In this document: one piece after another, positions 1 through 13,400 of the stretch | Layout: every line of letters begins with the position of its first letter | How positions within the stretch are numbered: position 1 is the first letter of the stretch | Assembly: GCA_905178155.1 (NCBI GenBank) | Contig: CAJINV010000001.1 | Location: 2,073,904-2,137,903 of the forward strand | Length of the DNA stretch: 64,000 nucleotides | From: Amoebophrya sp. A120 | Taxonomy: Eukaryota > Sar > Dinophyceae > Syndiniales > Amoebophryaceae | Direction of reading: 5' to 3' | The notes under the pieces: generated by a model | Database searches by the model: none | What the model saw: only the letters and a program-made list of their open reading frames with translations | What the model was told of the DNA's origin: nothing | Program-made: the position numbers and the translations under genes

Positions 1-3000
1 TAGGCACCACGGCGGCTGCTGTCATAGTCATTTCGGGAGTTCCTCGTCCAATCGACGAGGTGGAACCCAGGCACGTTTTGTTGTTGTTCGCTCGTTTCCA
101 GAACGCTGCCACCATTTTGATCTGCCGTCCTCGCTCCTGTCAAGAAGTTGTTGGCTTTGAATATCACAGAAGAACCTGAAATACTTGGGCACGTATCAAT
201 TTGAATTTCATCTCACCTTCGCCTCTTTTAATGAGGAGAGGCAGAGCGAGTAGAGCAAGTCATTCAATTTCAAGTTCTAAGTTTAAGTGGTGAATATATA
301 GAAGACTAATCAAACAAAATCGACTATATAGAAGACAAGGTACGACTAATCAAACAAAAGCCCTGTGCACGAATTGCCCTGATAAGCTGCCTGCTGGATC
401 TGAAAGTAAAAGCGCCTGAGCAACTGCTACCGAACTAGCAGCACTCGTCGAAGTAGTCTTCTTTTGTCTCTTTCGCTGGCCCCTACCCAGGCCAGTCTGT
501 TCTCAAAGAGAGACGGGCAAAATTACAGACCAAATGCGCAAGAGAAAAGAACAAGAAGCGTGGGGACAGATGCTACATATACAAACATAGTTATAGACAT
601 GGAGACGTGATCATGACATCGGGTCGGCGCGTCAACATGATCTGCAGCACTGTGACTTCATCTTCCACTTCACCAGCTGATTGTGCGTGCGTAGAAAGAT
701 GAAAATCAAAATCCAATAAAGGCTAGCGAACTCATCATGACGCGTCTAGCTCTTACCTGGGGTATCGCTGTGTTCGTCTTGCTGTTCCTGTTGCTTCTCT
801 ACTTTTGCATGTTTCTGCTTTACCTCTTCTGTTAGGCCTGTGACAAAAGTCTCTTCTTCTGTAGTAGTAGTTTGTGTTTCGCCGTTCGATGTCCCGCTGT
901 CGCCTTCGGGTTTGGCTTCCCCGGGCTGCCTGGCTTTGTCCTCGTTGTCAACAAACAATCTTAAGTATGCGCGATCGTTATTTAGCTCTTCCAGCGGCTT
1001 CGTCATCAGCTTTTCTTTGACCGTTGCAGTGATTTTCGCAAGCGGATTAGCCATGGCTGCAAAATTGCTCATGAGACCGTGAGTCCCCATGATAAATTGC
1101 TTCATTGCATTATGGTAAAAGACGCGACGGCGGGCATCCGCGAAGAGATCTTGGACCACGGTCGGAATGATTTCCTTAAACACTTTCGCGCATTGGTTTT
1201 CGACTTTCCTTTGGATTTCCTTGTTCGCCCCCACAGTGAGCAAAACTGTTTTGAGAACCGCAGGAAGCACGACCGCTACGCCTTCTCCCGTCAACACTTC
1301 AATGTTGAACGCGGCGAAGACCAAATCCCCGACGAGATGCACAATCCAAAAAAGAAAAGTGGGGTAGAACAGCATCGAGAACAACTTAACCATTCCATCT
1401 GTGATCTTGTCTATGATCGTGTTGATGCTGAACTTGAAGGTGGTCCGCATATGGACGATAAACAATCATGCACGACCGACCAACCGCCCCAGATGTCACT
1501 ACGCCTTGGTCTTTTCGCCAATCATGACCACACACTTGCACAGGCTACACAAGCAGATGCTAAAACTAGTGTCTCTCCTGGAGCTCCTGGTGCAGCAGGA
1601 GCTAAATGCGGACGCTTTTTGTGCCTGCAGGGGCACACATCTGAACGACCCGGAGATTTTTGCCGAGATGGCTCAGGTTTATTGAGTTCATCGATCGGCA
1701 TCGGTAGTATTTTTGCTCCAAGAACGAGCCCGAGAGCAGGCTGCGCGACATCAACTTCAACATCTACGTTTCCCACGACAATGATTCTTCAAATCAATCT
1801 CAAAGTCCTACTTTATACTCGTGACGAGCAGAAGGATAGCCGCCGGTCTTGCTGCGAGACTCTTAAAAATGTAAATGACGAAAGACCAGGAGGCAGAGCG
1901 AGGCGGGGCGAAATTGGTTCTTGCGGTTTTGGTCGGTCAGTTGCATAAACCATTTTTTGCTTGAAATCGCGCATAACGTTGAAGCCGCTGCGTATAACTA
2001 TAATGCCCTCCTGGACAACCCGATTCGCGGTCTTGGTCACTACACTGAAGGTCTCTTGCGCCATCTTCCCCGCGGCGGCGACGCGATTATCGAGGGCCTG
2101 TGCCATCCCTGCAAGCCGCCCGTTGCGCCATTTGAGATCTCCGGCTTCTGACCGCCTCAGGTGCGGCTTTGGGTTTCCGGCTTCTCTTTCGGGTTCAACA
2201 TCAGGACCATGTTCTTGTTCATCCTTGTAAATATGGTTTTGCCTGCGGAGTGAGTAACGTGCGAGACCCCCTGTCCCTGTGGCACGCGATCTCAGGAGCT
2301 TGGCCTTGGCCTCCGGGGCCGTAGTTTTTGCTAGTACTTCTTCCATCGATAGCTTTTCGCAGTCCTCTAAGATAGTCACGCTACGCTGTTCTAACTCACC
2401 GCTCGACCCTCGCACGAATTGGATCAAAACGTCATCTACATCTTTGTCATTCCCCCGGAGTTGGGCGTCCAGATGCTGATCCTCATTGCCGTCGACGATC
2501 TTCACATCCTGTTGTTTTTCCGAAGCGGCTGGGGCCTTCCGCCAGATAAGACTGTCGAGTAAAATGTTTTTACCTTTCTCGACAACGCTGCTTGCAGCCT
2601 TGCCAGCCCTATTGAGAAGATCCTTCGCAGCTGTTCCCAGCATCGTTGCGATTTGGCTGGGCAGTTCGTAGGCTATTTTTGCAACAATCTCCGGAAGCAC
2701 AAGCTCAATGACAGTGTTGAGCAGACCCGTCTTGATGTCATCGAATTTTTTGCTCAGCCTTTCTTGGAATATATCCCCCAGAACACCGTTCAGCAGCTTC
2801 ATAAACAGTGGTACTAAAACTTGCGACAAACCAGGTACCAAGCCGACAGCCGTCTCGAGAGAAACCGCCATGAGCTCGCTAAAATAGCTAAACGTTTCCA
2901 TTTTTGAGAGGCCCAAAAAGTTCTCTATCTTCGCCTCTTCGCTTTTGAGGTCCTGGAACACCGAGTTCTGCAAAGTTTTGCTGATCCACCCGGCCGCGTG

Positions 3001-4963
3001 CCCATTCAGAAAGTCCATCGTTTTTGTCCACAAAGAAGTAAAAGGAGTCTGTGCATTGTTCAGAAGTCTTTGCAATGGTCCTTGTCCGTCTCCAGCAGAA
3101 GAACTTGTTAGGAAGGAAGCTGGCAAAGAGTTACCCAGAGGCAGGTGGAACTGGGGAAGGGGGCGTGTCGGTACCGCGACGGGCGCGAGATTCCACGAGT
3201 ACGCGCCTTGGTGAGGGACCAGTGCGTTTTCATCTTCTGCTTCCCCCTGTGCTGCGTGTCCCCCACCACGAGCAGGCGCTTCATCATTCTTGTCATTCAA
3301 TGTTCCACCGGGCGGAGAAACATCACCGCCGTGTCGGTCCTCTGGAGATGAGCCTGACGGGGCCAGTGCGTCCGCCTCCGATGTTGCGGACCTTTCAGCT
3401 TCGGAGAACGCCTGGTCTTGCTCATCTCGTTGCAAGAGTGCAGTGCCCGTTTTTCTTTCACCTTGGTCGTCTTCATGCCATCCTGCTCAAGATGGCTGTC
3501 AGTCGCAGGAGGAGGCTTGTTGATCTGGCCGTCGTTTGTTCCCCGCGACTGTTCGACTCGTCCTTCTTGCTGTCCTTTCAAAGCCGGACCTTTGGCCTCG
3601 TCAAGAACATTCTGCCGAAAATAATCAGCTCGTAGTGTTTCCAAAAACGCAGAGAAGGCGGCCAACCAGCTGTGCGGAGATCGTCGAGTGGAAGAGCTAT
3701 TATGCATTGCAAAATCAATAATGTCGCATGCATGATCCCGCGTGGTCGCGTATGTTGCAGATGAGTTTGATGTTGCTGTAGTTCGTTTTTTACTTTTACG
3801 AGTAAAGAATTTTCATTATGTCTTCCAAAACGATGCACTTTGTCGTGACGATGGTCATCAGCAACAAGAGGAGAATGAGACAGACTCTCCATCAACATGC
3901 ATCTCTTTGTTCTCCTGGTTCTTCTCATTCTCTTCATCCTCGAGCTATATATATATAATCTGCAAGAACTACACGACAGCCGCGGTCGCGTGCGACAAGC
4001 TTCTTGCTCTACAGGATAGTCAACATCATTGAGCTCGTCTCGGTCAACTGCAAGCACCTGCTGCCGAGCAGCTATCCCGCGGAGGTTTCCCCACTTGACT
4101 CGTTTCGATCGCCCCGGCCCGGGCGAAGCGGACGCGCCAGTTGTAGTAGGGCGCCCTCCCTCGACGAGGCTTGTAGTTGTACCGGACTCGGACGGGGACG
4201 ACATGCGATGTGCGGACATCACAGAGGCAGCGGTCGTGCTCGAATCGGCCACGGCGGCCGCGCTCCTCGACGTCTCCGGGTCGCCAGGCACGTGGTCGCT
4301 GGTGACCTGGTTACCTTGCACGACTTTCACGGCGAAAGCAGTATAGTTGTGCCCTTCTTGCGTCAATAACGCAGGAGAAAGGACGAGGACGAGCGCGAGG
4401 AGGAAGAACCAGTGAAGGAAATGGTGTTGTAAAAGAACCGTCGGTCGTCGACGAGCATGATCATGTCGCTCTTGCGGCCAGGAGAACTCGTCAAAAACAT
4501 CAACAAACGCCGACCAATTAGTCATTAATATCTCGGCGTGGTGAGGTGCTCCTCGTGAGTCACAACAATCATGTTCTTGCTCAGCAAGGCTGATGTGCTG
4601 GTGCCTTTCTCCTCGTGCTTGTCGTGTGCCTCTCGATTCGAATAGGTGACGTTCTTCTGGAGCAAGCTGCTTTTCTTGTTCCCTGCCGTTCCCGCGAAGC
4701 AGTGGAATGAAGTCGAAGAACCCCTTGATGAAGGCACGAGGGGCTTCTGCTGGTGCTGTTTCAGTGCTTTCTCTTTGTTTATCCTCCTGTCTAGCCTGCG
4801 CGTTCATCTCCCCGTCCTGCTGCACGACCTGTCCAGGCACTGGGGCGCGCTGCTGGACCTCCGGGTCGAGGTACAACACAGCATGGAGGGCGGGGGCGCT
4901 CACGCTCTGCTGGACCTGCTGCCCGCCCGTGCGTTTCGGGTTCCCGTAGAAGAGGACCGGCAT
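1..4963 (-). CDS. Tandem membrane-anchored protein family, copy A (3' end outside window)
   Basis: I do not recognise this family. It starts at ATG 4963 (MPVLFYG). Exon 1 runs to about 3975 and carries one strong hydrophobic segment (FLHWFFLLALVLVLSPALL), probably a signal anchor. A second coding block at about 3680-1880 holds LVPGLSQVLVPLFMKLLN and EGIIVIRSGFNVMRDF. A third runs from about 1460 to 757 and ends at a canonical CAG|GTAAGA donor. The exon at 154-1 is in phase with it and leaves the window. Each block has a collinear match in copy B at 10491-17596. Two differences from B break the frame: about 25 bases are missing near 3490, and two bases near 1490 with an in-frame TGA. These may be pseudogene lesions, changed splice sites or sequencing errors. 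Amphipathic and hydrophobic helices suggest a membrane-associated role (inference). Confidence 0.6.
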
Positions 4964-6504
4964 GGGCCTGGCAGCTTTGGTCTTCTTTTCGTTTTTCGTA
5001 TTCGTATGATATTAGTAGTTAGATATTGTTCGGGTGGTGCAACTGTTTAAACGAGTTAGTTAAGGGGACGATAAAAAAATACTGATACTTGAAAAATACC
5101 CGGTGATAAAAAATAAATGCGCTTTCATGTAAAAGTAAAACAACAAAAAAATGCAAAATTTAAAATGAAAATGAAGTACGCTACAACGGTAACAGAAAAA
5201 ACAATTAAAAAGAAGTTAACTATAATAAGGTCGATATTTGGTTAGAGCTTTCGATGGATCCAGAAAATGAAAAATGTGGGCGCAAAAAAATCGTGCGTAA
5301 TTTGATTGGGAAATCGGTAGATGAAGAAAGTTCTTCTTTTTCATATTTTTTCTCACGGAAAATAAACAGGTGTAAATGTAATAGTAAAAATGTTCGTCGT
5401 AGAAAAGAATAATAATACTCATTGTTTGGGGTTTAGTTGAAGAGTGTGTTGTTTGTATTTAGCTTTATTACGCAAAAAAATTCTTCAATGTGGGAATTAT
5501 ATTGTAACAGGGGGCAAGGCGTTTCGAGGAAGAAACCTTTTTGCGCATACGCAAAGTAGCTATGGCAAAAGAACGCCTGCAGTATCGAAGATATGAGGTC
5601 ATGTGTTGTGCAGTTGTTTTTATTTTTTTGTGCTGAAGCTGCACAACGAAAGGAGAATCATCACACGGTGGAAAAATGACAAACAGAGACAAAAAGCGAG
5701 ACGACCACCGACCATTTACCACGAGGAGAAAACGATCAAACCGAAGTGATGGAGCAGCGAAGAGCTGCAGTTGCGAACTCGGACGAGAAGGCGCGCGACC
5801 GATGGAAATTTCCAGTCATGACGCAAAAATACGAGTTGCATTGATGGCGAAGAGATCAGAGGCAAGAACGGACGTCCACGACATGTAGTAACCGAGAACT
5901 TTGTTTGTGCACGAAATAATCCAGCAGGGTCACGACAACCGGAAGATTCTGGAGGAAAAAATACCGGCCTGCAAGATAGTAGAACTAAGTACATCAACTG
6001 GTATTTCTACCGAAAGTGATGTTAGGTTAGAGGCACTTGCCAGCACGAAACCGAAGCATTGTCTTGTCATACCGATGGTAGAAGAGAGGAAGCCAAAAGC
6101 AGCAGTCGTGCAGAGCCTTGAACTTGACCTTGACCTTGCAGTGTGGATGTTTGTGCTTCCTTGACGTTCTTATATCTCTTGTTGTACTATGTATCAGCCA
6201 CGTTGTACTTCAGCGTAAAAATGCAGCACCGAGCGAAAATCTCTGCAATACTGTGCCCGTTCAGATTGGGTTTTTTGCTTCGCTGTCGCCATGTAAATCT
6301 AGGTCTATGCATTAAGTGTAAGTCGAAAAATCAAAAAAGTGTATGTAAATAAAAGAATGGCAAATATCAAATTTGACAAGGTCGTGTAAAAACGGTCTAG
6401 AATCAAAATCAAAGTGAAATAGAATTTTTTGATGAAAGGCATGCTGTTGCTGCTACACAAACAGATTGTGGTTGACATAGTAGCGTGATACCTTGCCCTC
6501 CCAT
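4964..6504. other. Intergenic region between tandem copies; 5' flank of copy A
   Basis: AT-rich spacer with no convincing gene. Its layout resembles the 5' flank of copy B at 17597-18500, including A-rich stretches next to the start codon and an identical 18-bp motif, so the duplication includes the promoter region. Confidence 0.5.
5538..5555. promoter_or_regulatory. Shared upstream motif, copy A
   Basis: TTTTTGCGCATACGCAAA is a near-palindrome about 575 bp upstream of the copy A start. The identical 18 bases occur at 17935-17952, about 340 bp upstream of the copy B start. Conservation within otherwise diverged flanks makes it a candidate regulatory site. No factor is known for it. Confidence 0.3.
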
Positions 6505-9500
6505 TTAATCAAACCTGAAAAAGGCAGATGTGAAATCGTCGTCCAGCGGGATGTCGACGTTGAATGGCTCCGATTCCTGCTCGTCCTTTCCCTCCAGCTG
6601 AGTTTGCAAGCGGATATGCAGTGTGGTCTTCTCTACTTCGCCTGCTGCCGTAGTACGAGTACTTCCACCCTCAACACCCTCAATGACACCCCGATGTTGA
6701 ACCCCTTCAAGAATAATTTCTGTAATGGTAAAAGCGCCCCACAACTCGTCGGAGCTTGATCCTTCTTCATCTTCTGCTCCATCGGCTTCTTCAAAAACTG
6801 AAGACTCTTGCTTTTCAGATTCCTTAAAACGCTTTACCTTCTTCATCTTCATGATGAAGTCGTCTGCCTTGTAGAATTGACTCTTTTTCTTGAAAAATCC
6901 CAGTTTGACATATCCCGCCTGGCCGACTTTGTACTGCCGAAAGAGCAACTTGAACTTTATTTTTTGCTCCGATTTCGCTTTCGGTTTCGCCGTTGCTCTG
7001 ATACTCTCCTTCATTTTCATCTACAGGCCGAGCCTATCTTTCTAATCTTGCCTTGTTGAAATGGGTATAGCCGTGAAAACAGCACACATCAGACCATATC
7101 CCCTGCCAATAAAAGGAGCTGTAGGAGTAGCTGTAGCTGATCGGCAATATGCACAACATCCTTCAGCGGTAGTGCGCGTAAGCGCGTTCTTGACCTGTAT
7201 TTGTGAAAACGCGGCCGCGGGAAGGTTTGACTTCAACGATAAAACTAAATCTAAAACAGCTGCTAGTCGTGCTTCATATTTGCGTTTATCTCCATTTGCG
7301 GCAGATGGGGAATGCTGGGGTCGCTAGTTGGTACTTTTTCATAAGGAATGCCTCTGTTCAACAGCGTTTCATGAAGCGATGATTTGGCTCCGGCTTCTTG
7401 ATCCGGAATATCGTCGTGATCTTCCGCGTTTCCAAACAAGTGGCTGCGGATCGCGGCCACAGCCGCCTTGGCAAAATGTGCAAAATTCTCCTCAACGTAG
7501 GTGACGATGGGTTCGAAGCCCTGCGAAAACTCTACGTGCGCCGTCACAAGACCTTCCACGGCTGTCAGAATCATGTTTTCCACATGATCGAGCTTGAAAA
7601 AGCTCCAAATCAACGCGGGAAGGACCCCGCTCAGCAATGCCGGAAGCGGCGTCTCGCGTACCCCGGGAACTAGCAGTAGTGCGGCGATTTTTATGGAAAC
7701 GTAAACTGTGAATGCATGTTTAGCGCTACTTTTTTGACTGTGGTCGAGAGCGAGACCGAGGAGTCCATTCGGAAGAAAAGAGGAAATTTGCGCAACCCAG
7801 CTGTACTATCCTCGTCCCGAAGGGGTCGAAGTTTGGCTTTGGCATACGAACTGCATGCAAAAGCATAAATCGGTAGAAAAGGTAACCATACTCGGGTAGG
7901 AAGATGATGAGAAGCAAGCCATGGGTGGATGTTGACCCGGCACATTCTGGGCAGGAGGCACATGCTGGGCAGGAAGCACATGCTTGGCAGTGATTTTATT
8001 TTCATGAAGTAGATGAGATTACATGCACGTCAAGCCACAGTAGAGCGCTATGATTCTTACACCCACGGCACTTTTCGCGTAGCCAACAGACGAGATATTG
8101 CATGGCTGGCAAGAGCTACTAAAGCAGCATACAGCCCTTGGGTCAGGAACCTTCCTAGCTGGCCCAAAATCCGCATACCCAGATCTTCCAACCCTTGGAC
8201 GGCATTTGTGGACGCTTTTGCTATCGTATTTTCAATGTTCTGCACAACGCTCCCAATTGTCATTTTCCCGGAAATCATCCCAGCACCCGTATCTGCACCC
8301 GTTTCAAAAGCCTCCAAGTGAAAACGCTTTTTACCCCTGTCCCCAACGGCCGGTCGGTGGTAGCGAAGCATTTTTTGAAAAAGTCGTCACGGCAAGAGGC
8401 GCACAACAAATAAAAAACGCTGCTACCGCTACAACTCAGTCTGAACAAACTACGGCAAGTAAGAGCAATACTCTTCCATCTTTCATCCACCTCTCATTGC
8501 AGAGGTGGAGCAGCTTGTTCTAAAATAATAAATTGCAGACCAGCACCATGCAAAAAAATGAGTATGAGGCTGATCAGGTCCTCGTTCGCATGATTCGGTA
8601 TATCATAATACTGAACGCATATCAAGCTACCAGGAGCGGCAGTTGGTACTTGTTGGGGTAGTTTGGTATTCTTCTTCTGCATAATCTTTGTCGGATGTCC
8701 CCATCTCTTTTCCGGTTCCGTCCTCAAGAGCTTTCGCGTCGGCGGCTTTTTGGGGTTCATCAATCTCGCCACTCTCAGTTCTCCCATCGTCGTGTCTCGC
8801 CTTCGTCGTCTCTTGCGCCACTTCGCCTTTCGCATCGGTTTTCTGTCGGGTGTGCATCTGTCCGGCTATCTTCTTTTTCATGCCATCCACAACTTGACCT
8901 GCCTTTTGCTTGAAGTTCTTCCAAGAGAACGTTGCCGCAACACCGACATGCTGTTCTTCTTGCTGTTGTCCTTTTTGTTCCTGATCCGAATTTCCGTGCA
9001 CGACCTTCGGGCCGGCAACTTGAGGAGGAGGAGAGGTACTGGGCATCATCTGACCTCCACCCGCAGCCGCTGTTTCTGGTGCTCCACCCGCGCATCCACC
9101 TTGACCCGCAAGTGCAACCGCACTTGCTCTGTCATCAGATCCCGGGCAGGCTTTGGAGGTTTGCAGAGAACTCGAAACTTCGTGCTGCTGCTCAGCCCCC
9201 GGCTCATGATCTTGATCGTGGAGGTCATCTAGATCTACATCTTTATCATCCTCACCCATTTCACTGGAAGCAACTGACTCGAAACCTGGTAACGAGTCAG
9301 CGCTCTCTGAAGGAGCCTCAGTCGAGTGGTCTGACGCAGCGTCATCAAAGTCCGTAGCAGCGTTGTCGCTCCTGATGTGCGAAGAGTGTAGTTGTACCCG
9401 GCTTTGCAGTTGTTCACTCGTCTCCCACTCTTTAGCCGCCGAGTTCAACGCAGCTCTAGCGGATGTTGTTGCACCACTGCCGCTAGTAGCTGCATCTCCC

Positions 9501-10222
9501 GATTGCTCTTCGTGCGCGTGTGCTGGAGCAGCAGGTTCGTCGGAAGACTGAAGGTAATTCACCAAACCTTGGAGGTGCGAAGACTTCGACTGGGTTGTAT
9601 CCCCTTTTCCTTCCCCCACCCCCAAAATTTCGCTGAAACTACGGACCGGCTTCTCTTTCTCATGTAGTGTGGAGTCGGAGGTTTCTTGAAGATGATCTTT
9701 GCCTGTGCCTACAACTTCGTCGTCAAAAAAATTCTTCATGGCGTCAAAAAGGAGCTTTTCGAGAACCGAGCTGCCTGTACAAGTAGTTATTTGTGATGTG
9801 CTGCTCATGCTCTCCCCTCCGTTCTTCTCCTCGCCTGGAACTGGAGAAGTTGTCCCTTCTTCAGCATGCATTTTGGAGGTGCTGACAGTACTACTAAACA
9901 CCTTGTCGACCATTCCCGTGAACTTGCACCTTCCTTGTACTTTCTCTTTTGCGTTTCCATCATCCTCGCCATCATCCCCCAGGAGAACATTTTGCATGAC
10001 CATCCGGAGGCCAGGCATCGCGAGACCAAAAGCTAGTCCCAGTCCAGGCACAACGCTTAGCACGGGCGTCAAAACTCCAAGGATATTCCATGAAAACACG
10101 ACTACATCAACAGGGCCACACGGTCGCGGGTCGAATCCGTAGAGCAGACTGTAAGGCATCTTCTCTAAGATGAGGAACGAGATCTCTTCATTTCGAAAAT
10201 CGTCAGAGTCCGTAAATTGAAA
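6505..10222 (-). CDS. Probable downstream exons of copy B (unknown membrane-associated protein)
   Basis: A run of minus-strand coding blocks: 10222 to about 8640, about 8370-8062, about 7700-7325 and 7020-6505. The first opens after a pyrimidine tract and GACGAG|TTT, in phase with a donor at 10491 (GCACTT|GTAGAAG), so it probably continues the copy B gene. It contains SVVPGLGLAFGLAMPGL followed by a long acidic, Ser/Ala/Gln-rich stretch. The third block contains LLLVPGVRETPLPALLSG. Both resemble the LVPGLS helix module of copies A and B, so the protein seems built from repeated hydrophobic modules. The last block (171 codons, Lys-rich then acidic, stop at 6505) follows a good acceptor (CCTGTAG|ATG). 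It could instead be a separate single-exon gene. Exon ends are approximate and the function is unknown. Confidence 0.45.
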
Positions 10223-10490
10223 CTCGTCCAATTGCGGGGAAAGACAACAAGAGTATTACGGTTGCTTGGTGCACTGATGAGTCGGGCGCAATCCACCAGA
10301 CAATGCGAGTGAGTACGGATCGGGGCGAAAGGAAGCAGTAAAGGGCTGGTAGAGGGGAGAGAGAGTGGCTAGTACAGATGATTTTGATTTATGATTGAAC
10401 ATTTGCCAAGATGCTGATGAAGAAGATCATGCAGAAACTACATTGCAGAGAAGACTTCTACGAGCGCATGAGGTAGCGCTTCTCTTCTAC

Positions 10491-13400
10491 AAGTGCGCGG
10501 CGGCGGTCTCCCAGCGGACCCTGTTGACAAGCCCACAGTGTACTTACATAAGAAAAAATGGAGAGCAGAAAACCCACCAGCAAAGACGCGAAATTGTTTA
10601 CAAGGTCATGAGCCATGCTCGCGACCCTCTTCGCCACACCGTCTGCGCGCATATGCACTGGCACTCCAAAGGCATCTTCTAGATACTGAGCCTGAACCTG
10701 CTGCACGGATACAATGAATACTGAACGAAGAGCGCTGCCGCTGTCTCCAACAAAGAACATATTGAATAAAAAGAAAAAGCAAGAAAGCCAACACGCACCA
10801 ATAGCATCCATAAAAATTCGAACCGATGTAAGTAATGGGGCCAGCGGGCCAGTGCCTATTGGAAAAGCCTTCCCAGACCGAAAAAGACTCCACCACGACG
10901 GATGACGGTGGTCACCGTCACGAGTAGAGGGCGCATGATTACGTGTGCAACTACGTCAAGACTGTATGTAGAGTGGTGCCTTTGCAGTGGGTAAAGTACG
11001 TGCTTCAGGAATTTCGGCGACTTTCTCACAAGTGCAAGAAGACCAAGTGCTGCTACTTTGACACATTCTATCACCTTCCTCACAAAGAATGATGTTGACG
11101 CCCCAGCCTTTTTGCCGTCGTTGGCTTCATCTACGTGACGACCTTGTTGCACCAGTGTACTTGTTTGCACCATCGAGGACAGGGCAAGGGGAGGACCATT
11201 CGCTGTACTGGTGCTTGAGTCGTCGTGTTTCGGTAGTAAGAAATACGCACCTCGGCGACTGCTGTCATTGTCATTACGCGAATTTCTCGTCCAATCCAGC
11301 AGGTGGGAACCAGACGCGTTTTCGTTTTGGTCCGTCGATTCCAGAAAGCTGACATCTTGTTCGTGGTGTTCATGCGGCCCTGTCAAGAAGTTGGCTTTCA
11401 ATAGCATTTTTTACTTAAATTAATTTCGCCACTTCTCATCTCGTTTATCCGTCTCTCGGAAATCAGAAGCAGAAGCACGGCGAGCAGCAGTAATATTTAA
11501 ATGACGAATTATAGGATTAGCATTAGGCAAGTAGTTACGGCTAGTACAACCGCAACGGCAATGTCCGCACACGAATTGCCCTGATAAGCCCTCTGGGTCT
11601 AACAGAGAGAGCGCCTGAGCAATTGCCGGATACAGCACTTGAAATCGACCTTTTTTGTTTTTTGCGCTGGCCGAAGCCCAGGAGGCCGATGTAATTCTAA
11701 AAGAGAGACATTAGGAAAATTACAGACCAAATGCGCAGCAAAAGAATCCGCGAGAACATAAATTGATAGAGGAGACATGGAGAAGTGAAGGCAGCTGTAT
11801 GTCGGGGGCGAGGATGTGTCTAAAGCACTGCCAGTGCCACTTCAATTTCCATTGTGCGAGCATAAAAAAATGAAAACTTAAAAGAGTAGCGAGCTCATGA
11901 CGTCGTGTGTAACGATCTTTTACCTGGAGCTGTCGGCTGTCCGGACGAATCGCCGCCTGGTGTGGCCGGGTTGATCTTGCCTTCGTCTTCTTGTACTTCT
12001 CGTTCTGCTTTTTCGCTCTTCACTACATTTTCTTCTAGGTCTCGGACAAGGCTCACGGACACCGCTGTTTCGCTCACGGGTTCAGGTTCGGTTTCGGGCT
12101 GATTGTCGTTGTGAGTTGTAAACGTGAAGTCTTCGGACGGCTCTAGCTCTGCAAGCTTCGGCTTCGTCACCATCTTATTGACCGTTGCAGTGACTTTTGC
12201 GAGCGGATCGCCCACCATGGCTGCCAAATTTTTCATCAGACCGAAAGGCCCGGCGATAAATTGCGTCAGTGTCGTATGCGAAAACACGTGTTTGAAAGAC
12301 TCGACACGGAGCTCGTGTACCACATGCGGAATGATGTTCTGAAACACAGTCGCAAATTGGTTTTCCACAAGCTTTTGAACTTTCTTGTCTGACCCCACAC
12401 CAAGCAAAACGGTATCGAGAACCGCCGGAAGCACGACCGCTGCGACTTCTCCCATAGCCATGTTTACGCTGAGCGCCGCACGGACCGAATCTCCGACAAG
12501 ATCCCTAATCCAAAACAGGGCGGTGGGGTAAAACAGCATCGAGAACAAGTTAACCGTTCCATCCGTAATCTTTTTTCGGATCATGGCAATGCTGCTTTTG
12601 AACGTCGTCCGCATATGCAAGACAAAAAACCCTGCACCAAAACCAATGATCGCCCCAGACATTACACCTTGGTCATCTTTTCGCCAACCATGCTCACATG
12701 CTTCAAACTGCTTGCACACACATAGAGATGATGCGGGCAGCATTGCACACCTCCACGGTGAATCGACGAGCGAACAAGCTCTGCAGCAACCTCGCGAGAC
12801 TTTCCCTTGATATCATTAAAAAGCGCAGCCCTGTTGAGTGCCTAAATGGCATGAGAAGCAATAAAAAGGGGATCTGTCTACAAATAGCTGTGTAGATGCC
12901 TTGCCGTAATGCATACATACCATTAACGTTACTGCATTTATGAGCGGAAAATGATCTTCCTGAAGCAAGAAAGAGACGTAGACACGAAGATGCAAGTTTC
13001 TTTCAAATATCTTGACGATAACGAAAGTTGCGGGGTGGTTCTTCAAAATGACAAGGCGAAACCAGACAGAGCGACCCGGGGCGAAAAGTTGGCTGTTGCT
13101 GTTTTGGTCCTTTCCATAAAACATCTTGCGCCTGAAGTCTCGCAGAACGTTCAACCCGCTGCGAATGACTACAATTCCTTCCTTTGCAATTTTACTCGCG
13201 GCGTGCTTCACGCTACCGGCGATGTTTCCCATTCCCTCTACTGCTCCTGCCACAGCGTGCTTCGCGATTTTCTTCACTCCCGTCAGGAGACCTCTATTTG
13301 AAAAATGGGGAAGGAAATGCCGCTCCTTCCCCTTTATTTCATCTGAAATTTTCATCGCTTTCGATCTCTTCAACTTCTGTGCCAGTGCTGCTCGCTCCGC

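Noticed and set aside
1079-1948. Long plus-strand frame opposite copy A
   Set aside because: It is the antisense shadow of conserved copy A exons and has no domain of its own.
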